This document shows, in pieces, positions 30,090 to 39,080 of a stretch of DNA of 64,000 nt; positions within the stretch are counted from its first letter, which is position 1, and each line of letters begins with the position of its first letter. The notes beneath the pieces are model-generated. The model ran no database searches. It worked only from the letters and a program-made list of their open reading frames with translations, and had not been told where the DNA came from. Both the position numbers and the translations under genes were made by a program. Where the stretch lies: positions 6,197 through 70,196 of the forward strand of contig DASQZT010000234.1 of the NCBI GenBank assembly GCA_035638575.1, given 5' to 3'. The DNA is from DASQZT01 sp035638575. Lineage in GTDB: Bacteria > Acidobacteriota > Terriglobia > Bryobacterales > Bryobacteraceae.

Positions 30090-31865
30090 ATGACTCGCAG
30101 GCGAGCTTTGTCGCTCTGCGCGGCGGGGATTGCGTCGCTCGGCAGGCGCGCCGGCGCGCAGGCTCGAGGCATGGCTTCCCGCAATGTCGCGCCGGCTCCC
30201 ATGGGCAAGCCGTCTGGCAGGCCGTTCCATGCCCATTTCGTCAATGTGGCGCAATCGGCCGGCTTGCGGGCGCCGGTGATCTATGGCCCCGCGGGGCACG
30301 CCGACTATCTGCTCGAAACCATGGGCTGCGGCGCGGCCTTCCTCGATTACGACAACGACGGCTGGCTGGACATCATTCTGCTGACCGGCCGCCGCCTGGA
30401 TAAGACTCCCCAAGGCGCGACCATCCGCCTTTACCGGAATAACCGCGACGGTACCTTCAGCGACGTCTCGGAAAAGGCGGGCTTGAGCAGCTCGGTATGG
30501 GCGGCGGGCATCAGCGTAGGCGACTACGATAACGACGGCTTCGACGACGTCTTCATCACCTGCTGGGGGCGGAACATTCTGTTTCACAACCGCGGCGACG
30601 GCACGTTTGCGGATGTCACCGAAAAAGCCGGCCTGCTTCATCCCGGCAATCGCTACGGCAGCGGCTGCACCTGGATCGATTACGACCGCGACGGCCGGCT
30701 GGACCTTTTCGTCTCGCATTACGCGGTGTTCGATCCGCAAAAGGTTCCGCCCCGCGGCAACGACCAGTCGTGCAACTATTTCGGCATTCCAACTCTCTGC
30801 GGCCCCGGCGGATTCGATCAGGAGCCCTGCCGTCTCTATCACAACAACGGTGATGGCACCTTCACCGATGTGAGCGCAAAGTCGGGCATCGCCGCGGTCA
30901 AGCCAGGCTATGCCCTGACCGCGGTTGCGGCCGATTTCGACGGCGACGGCTGGCCCGATATCTACGTCGCGTGCGATTCCACTCCGAGTCTCTACTTCCA
31001 TAACAACCATGACGGCACATTTGCCGAGCAGGCGCTCGATCGCGGCGTGTCCTTGAGCGAGGACGGACAGGAACAGGCCGGAATGGGTTTGGGGATCGGA
31101 GACGCTCATTCGAATGGCTTCCTGGACATTTTCAAAACCCATTTCCGGGGCGATACTCAAGTCCTTTACCGCAATAACGGCAAAGGCTATTTCCGCGATG
31201 TGACTCTGCGTTCCGGTCTGGCCGTGGAGACGCGCTACGTGGCTTGGGGCGCGGCCATCGTCGACCTCGACAACGACGGCCTGCCCGACCTCTTCTTCAC
31301 CACCGGGATGGTCTATCCCGAAATCGAGCAGAAGCTCGCGGATGCGCCGTGGAAGACACCGAGCGTGGTGTTCCGCAATTTGGGCGGGGGCAAGTTTGAA
31401 GAACTGGCGCAGGAGGCAGGCCCGGGCATCCTCGAGTCGCATTCCAGCCGCGGCGCCGCCTTCGGCGACTTCGACAATGACGGCGACGTGGATATTCTCA
31501 TCGTGAACCTCAACGAGCCGCCTTCGCTGCTCCGCAATGACTTGAGCGGAACCGATCACTGGCTGAAGGTATTGCTGATCGGCAAACAGTCCAACCGCAG
31601 CGCCATCGGCGCTCAGGTGATCGCGGCCTATGGCCAGACCCGCCAGGTGCAAGCGGTACTGGCGCAGTCCTCGTACTTATCGGCCAGCGACCGCCGGTTG
31701 CATTTCGGCCTGGGGAGCGCCGCCACGGCGGACCTGGAGATCCTGTGGCCCAACGGCGGACGAGAGACGATTGCCAAGGTGCCCGCGGACCAGTTGGTTG
31801 TAATCCGGGAGGGCGACGGGATCGTCCGCTCGGATAACTTCGGTGCTGTGTCCCGGCACCGATGA
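30090..31865 (+). CDS. FG-GAP/VCBS-repeat protein with ASPIC/UnbV C-terminal domain
   Basis: 591 residues. The ATG at 30090 gives MTRRRALSLCAAGIASLGRRAGA, a twin-arginine-like signal. At least six calcium-binding-type repeats follow (DYDNDGWLDI, DYDNDGFDDV, DYDRDGRLDL, DFDGDGWPDI, DLDNDGLPDL, DFDNDGDVDI), forming an integrin-alpha-like propeller. The C-terminus matches the ASPIC/UnbV domain (HWLKVLLIGKQSNRSAIGAQV, LHFGLGSAATADLEILWPNG). It is exported and probably binds Ca and a partner; the usual partner is a TPR protein such as the divergent neighbour. The longer open frame from 30012 would overlap that gene and is rejected. Confidence 0.9.
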   Translation: MTRRRALSLCAAGIASLGRRAGAQARGMASRNVAPAPMGKPSGRPFHAHFVNVAQSAGLRAPVIYGPAGHADYLLETMGCGAAFLDYDNDGWLDIILLTGRRLDKTPQGATIRLYRNNRDGTFSDVSEKAGLSSSVWAAGISVGDYDNDGFDDVFITCWGRNILFHNRGDGTFADVTEKAGLLHPGNRYGSGCTWIDYDRDGRLDLFVSHYAVFDPQKVPPRGNDQSCNYFGIPTLCGPGGFDQEPCRLYHNNGDGTFTDVSAKSGIAAVKPGYALTAVAADFDGDGWPDIYVACDSTPSLYFHNNHDGTFAEQALDRGVSLSEDGQEQAGMGLGIGDAHSNGFLDIFKTHFRGDTQVLYRNNGKGYFRDVTLRSGLAVETRYVAWGAAIVDLDNDGLPDLFFTTGMVYPEIEQKLADAPWKTPSVVFRNLGGGKFEELAQEAGPGILESHSSRGAAFGDFDNDGDVDILIVNLNEPPSLLRNDLSGTDHWLKVLLIGKQSNRSAIGAQVIAAYGQTRQVQAVLAQSSYLSASDRRLHFGLGSAATADLEILWPNGGRETIAKVPADQLVVIREGDGIVRSDNFGAVSRHR

Positions 31866-31881
31866 GCAGCGCTCCTCCGGA

Positions 31882-32247
31882 TCAATGCTCTCTTCTCAGC
31901 TTTGCAGTCCCGATATTCCGGCCATTCTCCTCGACGCCGCCCTCAAGCACGTCACCCTTCACTGTGAGGATGAACCGTAGCACGGACCCCTCTTTGGGGG
32001 AAGCCTCGACGATTAGCCGGTCGCCGTCGATCTTCCCTTCTCGGATTTTGAACAGCATGTTCTCGCTCCCGCCGGCGCTGCCCGTCACTTTGCCGTCCAC
32101 TTGCTGCAGAGCCAGGTAGGCTGGAATCTCCCCGCCAGTCGTCTCCCGGGCCATTTCCGTGGTGATGGTTCCGCGCCACGTACCCGTGACGTCGGCGGCC
32201 AACGTCGCGGCGAAGAGAATACAGAGTGTGATCAATCGAATTCTCAC
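31882..32247 (-). CDS. Small secreted protein of unknown function
   Basis: 121 residues from GTG at 32247, which has GGAGG 7 bases upstream; a TTG two codons earlier is too close to that site. Signal peptide RIRLITLCILFAATLAADV. The remainder is beta-rich (DVTGTWRGTI, YLALQQVDGKVTGSAGGS, KIREGKIDGDRLIVEA, VLRFILTVKGDVLEGGVEE), a pattern I recognise from many small acidobacterial exported proteins but cannot name functionally. It is convergent with the UnbV gene (16 bases). Confidence 0.75.
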   Translation of the reverse strand: MRIRLITLCILFAATLAADVTGTWRGTITTEMARETTGGEIPAYLALQQVDGKVTGSAGGSENMLFKIREGKIDGDRLIVEASPKEGSVLRFILTVKGDVLEGGVEENGRNIGTAKLRREH

Positions 32248-32442
32248 AGACAACCCTCCAAGCCCTTAGACACCGATTCGGCGGACAAGTTGCCGGAACC
32301 CGCCGTGTTTTCGTTCGAGCCAGGTTCGTGGCAGCCCATTGGGGCTTGAGTGCACCGGATCTCGCTGCACAATCCGGAGCGGTCTGCAGTTTCTTGGTGT
32401 CGGTCAACCTTCGAACCGGCCCACTACAGAAAGCTGTTCGCA

Positions 32443-32472
32443 TTGACGCGAACAAGGATGGTGGCGTATAAT
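32443..32472 (+). promoter_or_regulatory. Near-consensus sigma-70 promoter
   Basis: TTGACG (32443-32448), an 18-base spacer and TATAAT (32467-32472), about 40 bases before the ATG at 32513. A purine-rich ribosome-binding site (ggggagggt) precedes the start. It is the clearest promoter in the window and drives the secreted 869-residue protein. Confidence 0.8.
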
Positions 32473-32512
32473 CTGGAATTTTTGCGGGGTCCAAAAAAGG
32501 GGAGGGTTTCCG

Positions 32513-35122
32513 ATGCGTACCCAGCCGCGTACGGCTAGTGCTGTATCTCGTGTTCTCACAGTTTCCGCTCTGATCGCCATTCTATTCGTTGGAGGCGTAA
32601 CCAGTTTAGCCGCGGCTCCTCCCACCGTCCAGATTGTGGCGCCGGCTGCGCCGCCGATCCAGGTGGGTGGGGCTGCCAGGCAATTCCAGATCGCCGTGGC
32701 GAACGACGCGCCGGGCGACCTGCCCACAGTGACTGGCTTTACCGTGAACGGGGTTGCCTGTACGGCCGCAATTTGCGGATCGTTCAGCGCCGCGACGGGC
32801 ACATCCGGCTCGGGCGCCTATAGTATGACTTACACGCCGCCGGCGAGCCCTGCCGCGGCGGTCTCGCCGACGGTAACCGTGTCACCGAGCCTGTCCGGTC
32901 AGTCGTTTGCGGGTACTATTACATTCAACGTTTTCCCACCAGGTATCGCCGTGCAGGCAACCACGATTACCGGCGGCCTCAATGTCGTCCAGGTTGGATC
33001 GGCCGTGAGAACCGTGACCTACGCGACCTACAATGACGTAAAAAACGCCGGGCTCACTTTCACGCTGACCGGGAGCGGGTACGCGTGCCAGAATCTCTCC
33101 CAGAATTCGTGCGGGGCCCTCGGCACACCGCAGGTGTCCACCAGCGGAACCACAACCACGACCACAATCGCCTACACGCCGCCCGCGTCGATTCCGGACG
33201 AGCCGTACGACAGGGTCCGCATTCAAGCAACCTCGGTGGCCGACCCCACCAAAATCAACAGTCTGAATTTCTTGCTCAGCCCGGCGCCAGGACCGGGCCC
33301 GATTGCCTATGGTCAAAAGTTCGATTCCGCCCTGACCGGCGGACCACCGGTGTCAGTGGCGGCTACTTTCAGCGATACCACGGCCACCAAAACCGTCGAT
33401 TGGACGCTTTGGGCGAACGGCGCAAAGTGCGTGCCGCCGACGTGCGGCACGCTGGGGACTCCCACGGTGACCTCCAATGGAAACGTCATCACCTCCACCG
33501 TCACCTACACTCCTCCGGCCTCGGTTCCCTCCGGAGACGGGCAGAACTCCCCCGCCATCACCGCCGCCTTGACGTCTAATCCCGCCGTGATGGACGGCTT
33601 CTCGTTCAACATCGTGGACGGAACGTGCGGTACCGGCAACGAACCATTGCTCACTGGACAATATGCGTTCCTCATGAAAGGCGGCGGCGCAACCACCGGG
33701 TACAATGCAGTGGCTGGCAGCTTCACAGCCGATGGAAACGGAAACATCACCAGCGGCGTGGAGGACATCAATCGCTCCGTCGGAGTCTTCACCGGCTTGA
33801 CGCTGACGGGTTCCTATACCGTCGGGCCGGATAACCGGGGATGCCTGACGTTGACGAACTCCATCGGCGGGACAGCGATATTCCGCATTGCCTTGGGAAC
33901 CATCTCCGGCGGCACGGCGACCCAGGGAGCCATAATCCGTTTCGATGATAATACCGGCCAAAACCCGCGGCTGACGGGCATCCTCAAGCAACAGAATCCG
34001 ACGAATCTGGCATCCTCCACGTTCAGCGGAACGTATGCGTTCGGCTATGACGGCGTGGACAACAGTGGATATCGCTTCGCAGAAGCGGGACTCATTACCT
34101 CGGACGGTGCGGGTAACGTTACCAACACGACTTTTGATTTCAATGACAATGGCAGCGCGGCGAGTCTGTCGGGCGCTTCGGGCTCGTACAACCTGGCAGC
34201 GAACGCGCCGGGCGGCCGCGGCACCGGTCAAACTATGGTCCCCACTCCTGGCGGCCCATTGACGGCTAATTACGCCCTGTACATAGTTTCACAGGCGGAC
34301 TTCTTCATCATCTCAACGGATCTCACCGATGCGAGTCACCCGATCGCGAGCGGGGAGGGTAAGCTGCAAACCGGCCCCTTCTCCACCAACGTGCTGTCGA
34401 GCGGCAGCGGATATGTCTTCTGGTCGTCTGGAATCGACAAATCCAACGGCGGAAGCATTACCACCTTAGGCCAGGCTCAATTCACTACCAATACCGGGAT
34501 CGCCACGGTGACAGCAGACACCAACGACTACGGAGTTGATGGCCCCGAGGGATCCGTACAGGCAACCTTTACCGTCGATTCGAGTGGACGGATGACCATT
34601 AACGGACTCGGGTCTAACCCGCTGGTTGTTTATCTGGTTGATTCCACCCAGGGCTTTAGTGTCGGCACGGGCGGCGCGGTTGCCACCGGCTACGTCCAGC
34701 AGCAGACGCCGAGCTCGTTCAGTACATCCGCGATCAGCGGACAATTCTTCTTTGCGGGTGGAGCAGCCACGACTGGATCGTCGTTCGACAGCGGGACGGC
34801 TATCTTCTCGCCGGGCGAGCCTTCCGGCACATTAACGCCTACGATCGATAGTTCCCAATCGAACTGCGGGCAAAACCCCAACAATAACTGCCAGGGCAAC
34901 GGATTGAACGCCAACGGATCTCTTTCGGGAATACCATACACCTTCTCAGGCGGGTCCACTGCCCCGGGACAAGGCTGTATCGGCGCACCGGTTGTGGGAC
35001 CAAGCTGCCTCGGCAACGGCGGTCTGATCGCCTATATCGTCTCTCCGTCGCAGATCGTATTCATGCAGACGGGCGTCCAGGGGAACATCAATCCAGCGGA
35101 GATTTTCATTGCTTGGCAGTAG
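32513..35122 (+). CDS. Large secreted repeat protein, acidobacterial type
   Basis: 869 residues with a signal peptide (VLTVSALIAILFVGGVTSLA). The first about 380 residues contain three Ig-like modules that each end in an M/I-AYTPPAS motif (MTYTPPASP, IAYTPPASI, VTYTPPASV) and carry paired Cys. The second half has four modules of about 115 residues starting G.Y.F: LTGQYAFLMKGG, FSGTYAFGYDGVD, GSGYVFWSSGID and ISGQFFFAGGA. They contain DGNGNITSG- and DGAGNVTNT-like turns. No enzyme motif is seen. It is probably extracellular or surface-bound. It has a near-consensus promoter and a good ribosome-binding site, so it is likely well expressed. Confidence 0.8.
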   Translation: MRTQPRTASAVSRVLTVSALIAILFVGGVTSLAAAPPTVQIVAPAAPPIQVGGAARQFQIAVANDAPGDLPTVTGFTVNGVACTAAICGSFSAATGTSGSGAYSMTYTPPASPAAAVSPTVTVSPSLSGQSFAGTITFNVFPPGIAVQATTITGGLNVVQVGSAVRTVTYATYNDVKNAGLTFTLTGSGYACQNLSQNSCGALGTPQVSTSGTTTTTTIAYTPPASIPDEPYDRVRIQATSVADPTKINSLNFLLSPAPGPGPIAYGQKFDSALTGGPPVSVAATFSDTTATKTVDWTLWANGAKCVPPTCGTLGTPTVTSNGNVITSTVTYTPPASVPSGDGQNSPAITAALTSNPAVMDGFSFNIVDGTCGTGNEPLLTGQYAFLMKGGGATTGYNAVAGSFTADGNGNITSGVEDINRSVGVFTGLTLTGSYTVGPDNRGCLTLTNSIGGTAIFRIALGTISGGTATQGAIIRFDDNTGQNPRLTGILKQQNPTNLASSTFSGTYAFGYDGVDNSGYRFAEAGLITSDGAGNVTNTTFDFNDNGSAASLSGASGSYNLAANAPGGRGTGQTMVPTPGGPLTANYALYIVSQADFFIISTDLTDASHPIASGEGKLQTGPFSTNVLSSGSGYVFWSSGIDKSNGGSITTLGQAQFTTNTGIATVTADTNDYGVDGPEGSVQATFTVDSSGRMTINGLGSNPLVVYLVDSTQGFSVGTGGAVATGYVQQQTPSSFSTSAISGQFFFAGGAATTGSSFDSGTAIFSPGEPSGTLTPTIDSSQSNCGQNPNNNCQGNGLNANGSLSGIPYTFSGGSTAPGQGCIGAPVVGPSCLGNGGLIAYIVSPSQIVFMQTGVQGNINPAEIFIAWQ

Positions 35123-35141
35123 TAGCCGGAATCCACGGGTG

Positions 35142-35195
35142 CGTACTGAGATGCAAGCCGCGCCAGAAGAACTGCGAATACTGCGCCTCAGTACG
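35142..35195. repeat. Inverted repeat after the secreted-protein gene
   Basis: cgtactgag (35142-35150) and ctcagtacg (35187-35195), 36 bases apart, 20 bases after the stop codon at 35122. It could form a long hairpin that ends the plus-strand message, but there is no U-tract. Confidence 0.4.
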
Positions 35196-35236
35196 GGTCT
35201 GTTCTCTCTTGGACAGCGGTGATAACTTCGGAAAAC

Positions 35237-35265
35237 GGGGGCAGGCGATCCCGTCGCCTGCCCCC
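35237..35265 (-). terminator. Intrinsic terminator of the Oar-like gene
   Basis: A perfect 12-base stem gggggcaggcga / tcgcctgccccc with a 5-base loop, starting 8 bases after the minus-strand stop codon (35273) and followed on that strand by gttttcc. It may also act on the convergent plus-strand gene. Confidence 0.75.
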
Positions 35266-35272
35266 ACAACCG

Positions 35273-38200
35273 CTAGTAATCGAACCGCAGCCCGAACGCC
35301 AGAATACGGTTCGGGAAAGTGCCGCTGGCGGTGCCCGCCTGCAACGGGTTCACCACCGCATTGGTCGCCGGGTTGAGTTGAACCGTGGTATTCAACGAAC
35401 TGACCTCGGTGTGGTTGAACACGTTATAGGCCTGTACCTGGAGCCGCAGGCCGCGGTGCTCGCCCAAGCCGATCGGAATCCTCTTGCTCATCGTCATATC
35501 GAAGTTGGTGTAATGCGGATAGCTGAGGACTCCCGAGCCGCCGCCCAAATCCCCCAGCACCGGAGTGGCCGGGGAACTGGTTCCCAAAGCTGGAAGCGCG
35601 ATCGCCGCCGGGTTGAAGTACGCGCCCGCCGGAATGTTGGCCATGGGATTACCCACGATGAGAGGCCGGGCGCTGACGTCGGGCGTGCCCGTATAGTCGG
35701 GCAGCGAACCCGAAGCGAAGCCGATGCCCGGATTGAAGGGGCCGCCGCTGCTCGAGACCATAACTCCCGAATAGACCCAGTAATCGGCGAACACACCTAC
35801 GAACCTGCCGAGATGCTTGCTGGCCTTCGGCAAATCATAGCTGTAGTTGACCACTAAGTGGTGCCGCCGGTCCGAAGCCAGCCGCCCGTAGTTCCATTCG
35901 TCGTTATTCGGCACCACCGGGGTATAGCTAATGGTCCCCAGGTTCTTCGAGTAGGTATAGGCCACTTGGAATGCCAGCCCGTTGCTGAGACGGCGCTGGG
36001 CGCTCGCGGTCAGGGCGTTGAAGTTTGTGTTTCCGATCTCCGCGTACTGGTTGATGGTGTTGAATCCCGGATAAATGGTGCGCATCAGGATGTCCGGCAG
36101 CGGCTTCCCGCCATTGGTGGGGTCGGCGTTGGCAGGCAGGAATCTGGTTCCAATCGGGATCGCATTAATGTTGTAGCTGAGGTTCTGATTGTAGCTCCAG
36201 TTCCCGGTGTATCCAATGTCGACTACCGTTCCAAACACGCTCCGCTGGACGTCGATGCTCGCATTCCGCGCGCCATTCCACGGAATCTGCGACTGCGGCC
36301 AGGCATAGTACGTCTGTGGGCCGAAGATCAGAGAGCCGCCGCTCGCTCCGATAGCGGTCATGGTGGTGTAATTGAGTTGTGGCGTGTAACCATATGGCGG
36401 CTGTCCGGCAAGGTTATAGACCTGGTTTCCATCCAGGCGGTTGTAGAACACGCCGAAACCGCCGCGGACGGCCGTTTTACCGTCGCCGCTAACGTCGTAA
36501 GCAAACCCGATGCGGGGAGCCGCCTTCACGGCACTGATATTGTACGTATCGAGTGACACCCCGTTCTTGCCCAGCAGGGCGAAGCCGTCCGCCGGATTAC
36601 CAGAACCTGGAACGTACAGACCGATGTAAGCTACCGGGGCAACCGCTCCCGTGCCGGGATCGATGGCCACGCGCTTGCCTCCCGACATACCAGGCCCATA
36701 CACCCTTGGAGCGGCAGATGCCTGATATTGATTGGGGAAGAAATTGGCGAATGTCAGGTTGACGTCGTTCTGCGACGGCTGATGATAGAAGCGCACGCCG
36801 AGATCGAGCGTCAACTTGCGGTTGACGCGCCAGTTGTCCTGTACATAGAACTCGGCGTTCCAATAGTGGACGTTGAACGTGGCGCGCGCGGTCGCCTGCT
36901 GGTAGACATCCACGTAGCCCAGGAAAGCGTTGGCGTAGCCGTTGCCGGTGTTATAGAGAGCGTTGTTGCTGTCGGGAGAGAAGTTAAAGCTTCCCGAATA
37001 CGGGTTGCTGCCCGGTTGCAGCTTGGCATTCCTCTCCAGATAGACCCCGGCTTTGAAACTGTGACCGCCAACGACCTTACTGAGGTTGTCCGTCCAGGTC
37101 CAGATCGTATTGAAGTTCTCCTCGTTGCCAGCCGAAGTCTGGTTGCGGGTATAGCTCATCGAGTTGCTAGGCGGGCTGCCGAACTGGAACTGGGGAAGCA
37201 GGTTCAGATACCCGTTGGACACCGAAACGCCGGTCGGGTTCTGAGTCGGAATCGGAAAAAGCGTGGGGATGTTGGAGATCAGCGAGCGATCCTCCGTCTT
37301 GTAATTGTCCGTCGAATAGTAGGCCCACGTGTTCCAGCTTTCGCCGATCGAAAATTCATTGATCAGCGTAGGCGTGATCGCATAGGTCACGGTACCCGAA
37401 TAGCCGTGCCCCGGATTCGGGTGATCGATGGGAGCGATGCCGTTGGCTCCCAGCACACCGCCCTTATCCTGTGAAAACTGGACGCCCTGGTAAAGCGCGA
37501 TCATGTCGTCGTGGTCGTTGATCCAGCGGAAGTAGCCGTTGATCTTGGATGTCACGTAAGTATCCAGGCGCAGCACGTCGTTGCGCCGGGGATGCGTGGC
37601 GCTGGCGGACTCGAAATAGTTGACGACATTCGCCTGGTTGCCGGTGCCCACAAAGTTGGGCAGGGGGAAAAAGTTCAGCATCTGTTGCCCCACGCCGGTC
37701 GGATCGGCCCGCGAGGCGGGTACCTTGTTTCCGGGGAAGGGCGCACCGGTGTTGGGATCCGTGACGACCACCAGCGAGCCATTGTTGGCGAAGGTTTGCG
37801 AAAAGTCGCCTCCGCGTTCCAGCGCCGTCGGGGTGTATTTGGTTTGCGCCCCGCCAGTGACGAACTGGCCTGTGTACTCCTGCGCCCAGAAGAAGAATAA
37901 CTTGTTCCTTCCTTTGTTCAGCAGCCTCGGAATATAGGCGGGACCGCCCACGGTATAGCTTTCGATGTTATACCGGTAGCGCGGTATTGGCTGAGCGGTG
38001 CCGGTCGCGGTGAGGCTGTGATTGTTCAGCCAGGAATTAGCATTGAACTCCTCATGCCGGTGGGTCCATTGTCCGGTGGCGTGAAGGTCGCGCGTCCCGC
38101 TCTTGGTCACCGCCGTAATGGTGCCGCCCGAGTTTCGCCCAAACTCCGCCTGGTAATTCGAAGTGAGGACCTTCAACTCCTGGATGGCATCGATATTCGG

Positions 38201-38836
38201 CTCGTAGTGAACGGTGCTGTTGGAGCCAGTATCCAGGTCCGTGATGCCGTCCACGGTAAAATTGATTTTGCTGGATTCGTTGCCGTTGATAATGATGCCG
38301 CCAATGGCGTTGGGGGTCGTCACATCGCGGCTGGCGGTGGTGTCGATGACGCCCGGCACCATGCTCATGTAGCCGAACATGTCGCGGCCCTTGAGGGTAA
38401 CATTCTTTAACTGGTTGGCGTCGATGCCCTGCGACTTTTCCGAGCTCGCCAACTGGATCGGAGTGGCTTCCGCCATCACCGAAACCGATTCCGAGAGGCT
38501 GCCAACCTGCAAGGTGATCTTGCCGATATCGCGGGTTTCCTGCGCCGCGACAACCACATTTGTTTCCGTCAGCCCCTTGAAACCCTGAACCTGGACGGAG
38601 AGGGTATAGGTGCCGGGCGAGAGGTCCAGGAACCGGAAATTGCCCCCTACATCCGTCGTCACCGTGCGGACGCTTCCGGTGTCCGGATCGGTCAAGGTGA
38701 CCTTGGCATTCGGCACGACCGCGCTGGCTGGATCGAGCACGGTACCCACCAGTGAACTGGAAACGGTTTGGCCAAAGGCGCTCAGTACGAGGAGCGCCAA
38801 CATGGCGAAAAGCTGCGTCGCTTTACACATTCGCAT
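35273..38836 (-). CDS. Oar-like TonB-dependent-receptor-type outer membrane protein
   Basis: 1187 residues from ATG at 38836 (AAAGGGGGACC upstream), signal peptide LFAMLALLVLSAFGQ. Carboxypeptidase-regulatory domain (SLVGTVLDPASAVVPNAKVTL), plug (LKNVTLKGRDMFGYMSMVPGV, FTVDGITDLDTGSN, VLTSNYQAEFGRNSGGTITAV), barrel strands typical of the family (KLFFFWAQEYTGQ, FEVAYTYSKNLG-like FQVAYTYSKNLG) and a C-terminus LAFGLRFDY. The open frame runs upstream to 39463, but that part is antisense to the permease gene. It is divergent from the permease across 244 bases and ends at a strong hairpin terminator. Confidence 0.9.
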   Translation of the reverse strand: MRMCKATQLFAMLALLVLSAFGQTVSSSLVGTVLDPASAVVPNAKVTLTDPDTGSVRTVTTDVGGNFRFLDLSPGTYTLSVQVQGFKGLTETNVVVAAQETRDIGKITLQVGSLSESVSVMAEATPIQLASSEKSQGIDANQLKNVTLKGRDMFGYMSMVPGVIDTTASRDVTTPNAIGGIIINGNESSKINFTVDGITDLDTGSNSTVHYEPNIDAIQELKVLTSNYQAEFGRNSGGTITAVTKSGTRDLHATGQWTHRHEEFNANSWLNNHSLTATGTAQPIPRYRYNIESYTVGGPAYIPRLLNKGRNKLFFFWAQEYTGQFVTGGAQTKYTPTALERGGDFSQTFANNGSLVVVTDPNTGAPFPGNKVPASRADPTGVGQQMLNFFPLPNFVGTGNQANVVNYFESASATHPRRNDVLRLDTYVTSKINGYFRWINDHDDMIALYQGVQFSQDKGGVLGANGIAPIDHPNPGHGYSGTVTYAITPTLINEFSIGESWNTWAYYSTDNYKTEDRSLISNIPTLFPIPTQNPTGVSVSNGYLNLLPQFQFGSPPSNSMSYTRNQTSAGNEENFNTIWTWTDNLSKVVGGHSFKAGVYLERNAKLQPGSNPYSGSFNFSPDSNNALYNTGNGYANAFLGYVDVYQQATARATFNVHYWNAEFYVQDNWRVNRKLTLDLGVRFYHQPSQNDVNLTFANFFPNQYQASAAPRVYGPGMSGGKRVAIDPGTGAVAPVAYIGLYVPGSGNPADGFALLGKNGVSLDTYNISAVKAAPRIGFAYDVSGDGKTAVRGGFGVFYNRLDGNQVYNLAGQPPYGYTPQLNYTTMTAIGASGGSLIFGPQTYYAWPQSQIPWNGARNASIDVQRSVFGTVVDIGYTGNWSYNQNLSYNINAIPIGTRFLPANADPTNGGKPLPDILMRTIYPGFNTINQYAEIGNTNFNALTASAQRRLSNGLAFQVAYTYSKNLGTISYTPVVPNNDEWNYGRLASDRRHHLVVNYSYDLPKASKHLGRFVGVFADYWVYSGVMVSSSGGPFNPGIGFASGSLPDYTGTPDVSARPLIVGNPMANIPAGAYFNPAAIALPALGTSSPATPVLGDLGGGSGVLSYPHYTNFDMTMSKRIPIGLGEHRGLRLQVQAYNVFNHTEVSSLNTTVQLNPATNAVVNPLQAGTASGTFPNRILAFGLRFDY

Positions 38837-39080
38837 CCCTGGTCCCCCTTTGGTGAACTGAGTGTTCTGAACCCCCCAAAATAGCGGCATTAAGTCTATC
38901 ACCAAAGCGAGTCGAAGAAAAGCTCTTTTCGACAAGTTTTTCGACGGCCCGTTTTGAGACCCGCTTGAACTCTTCCCCGGCTGGGCTGACCGGAAACGCG
39001 GACCCGGCCCGGCCTGGGGGCGGAAGAGATTCCTGCAACATCCGCACCCGCCCGGTCGTATCAGTTTGTTTGGAGCGACC

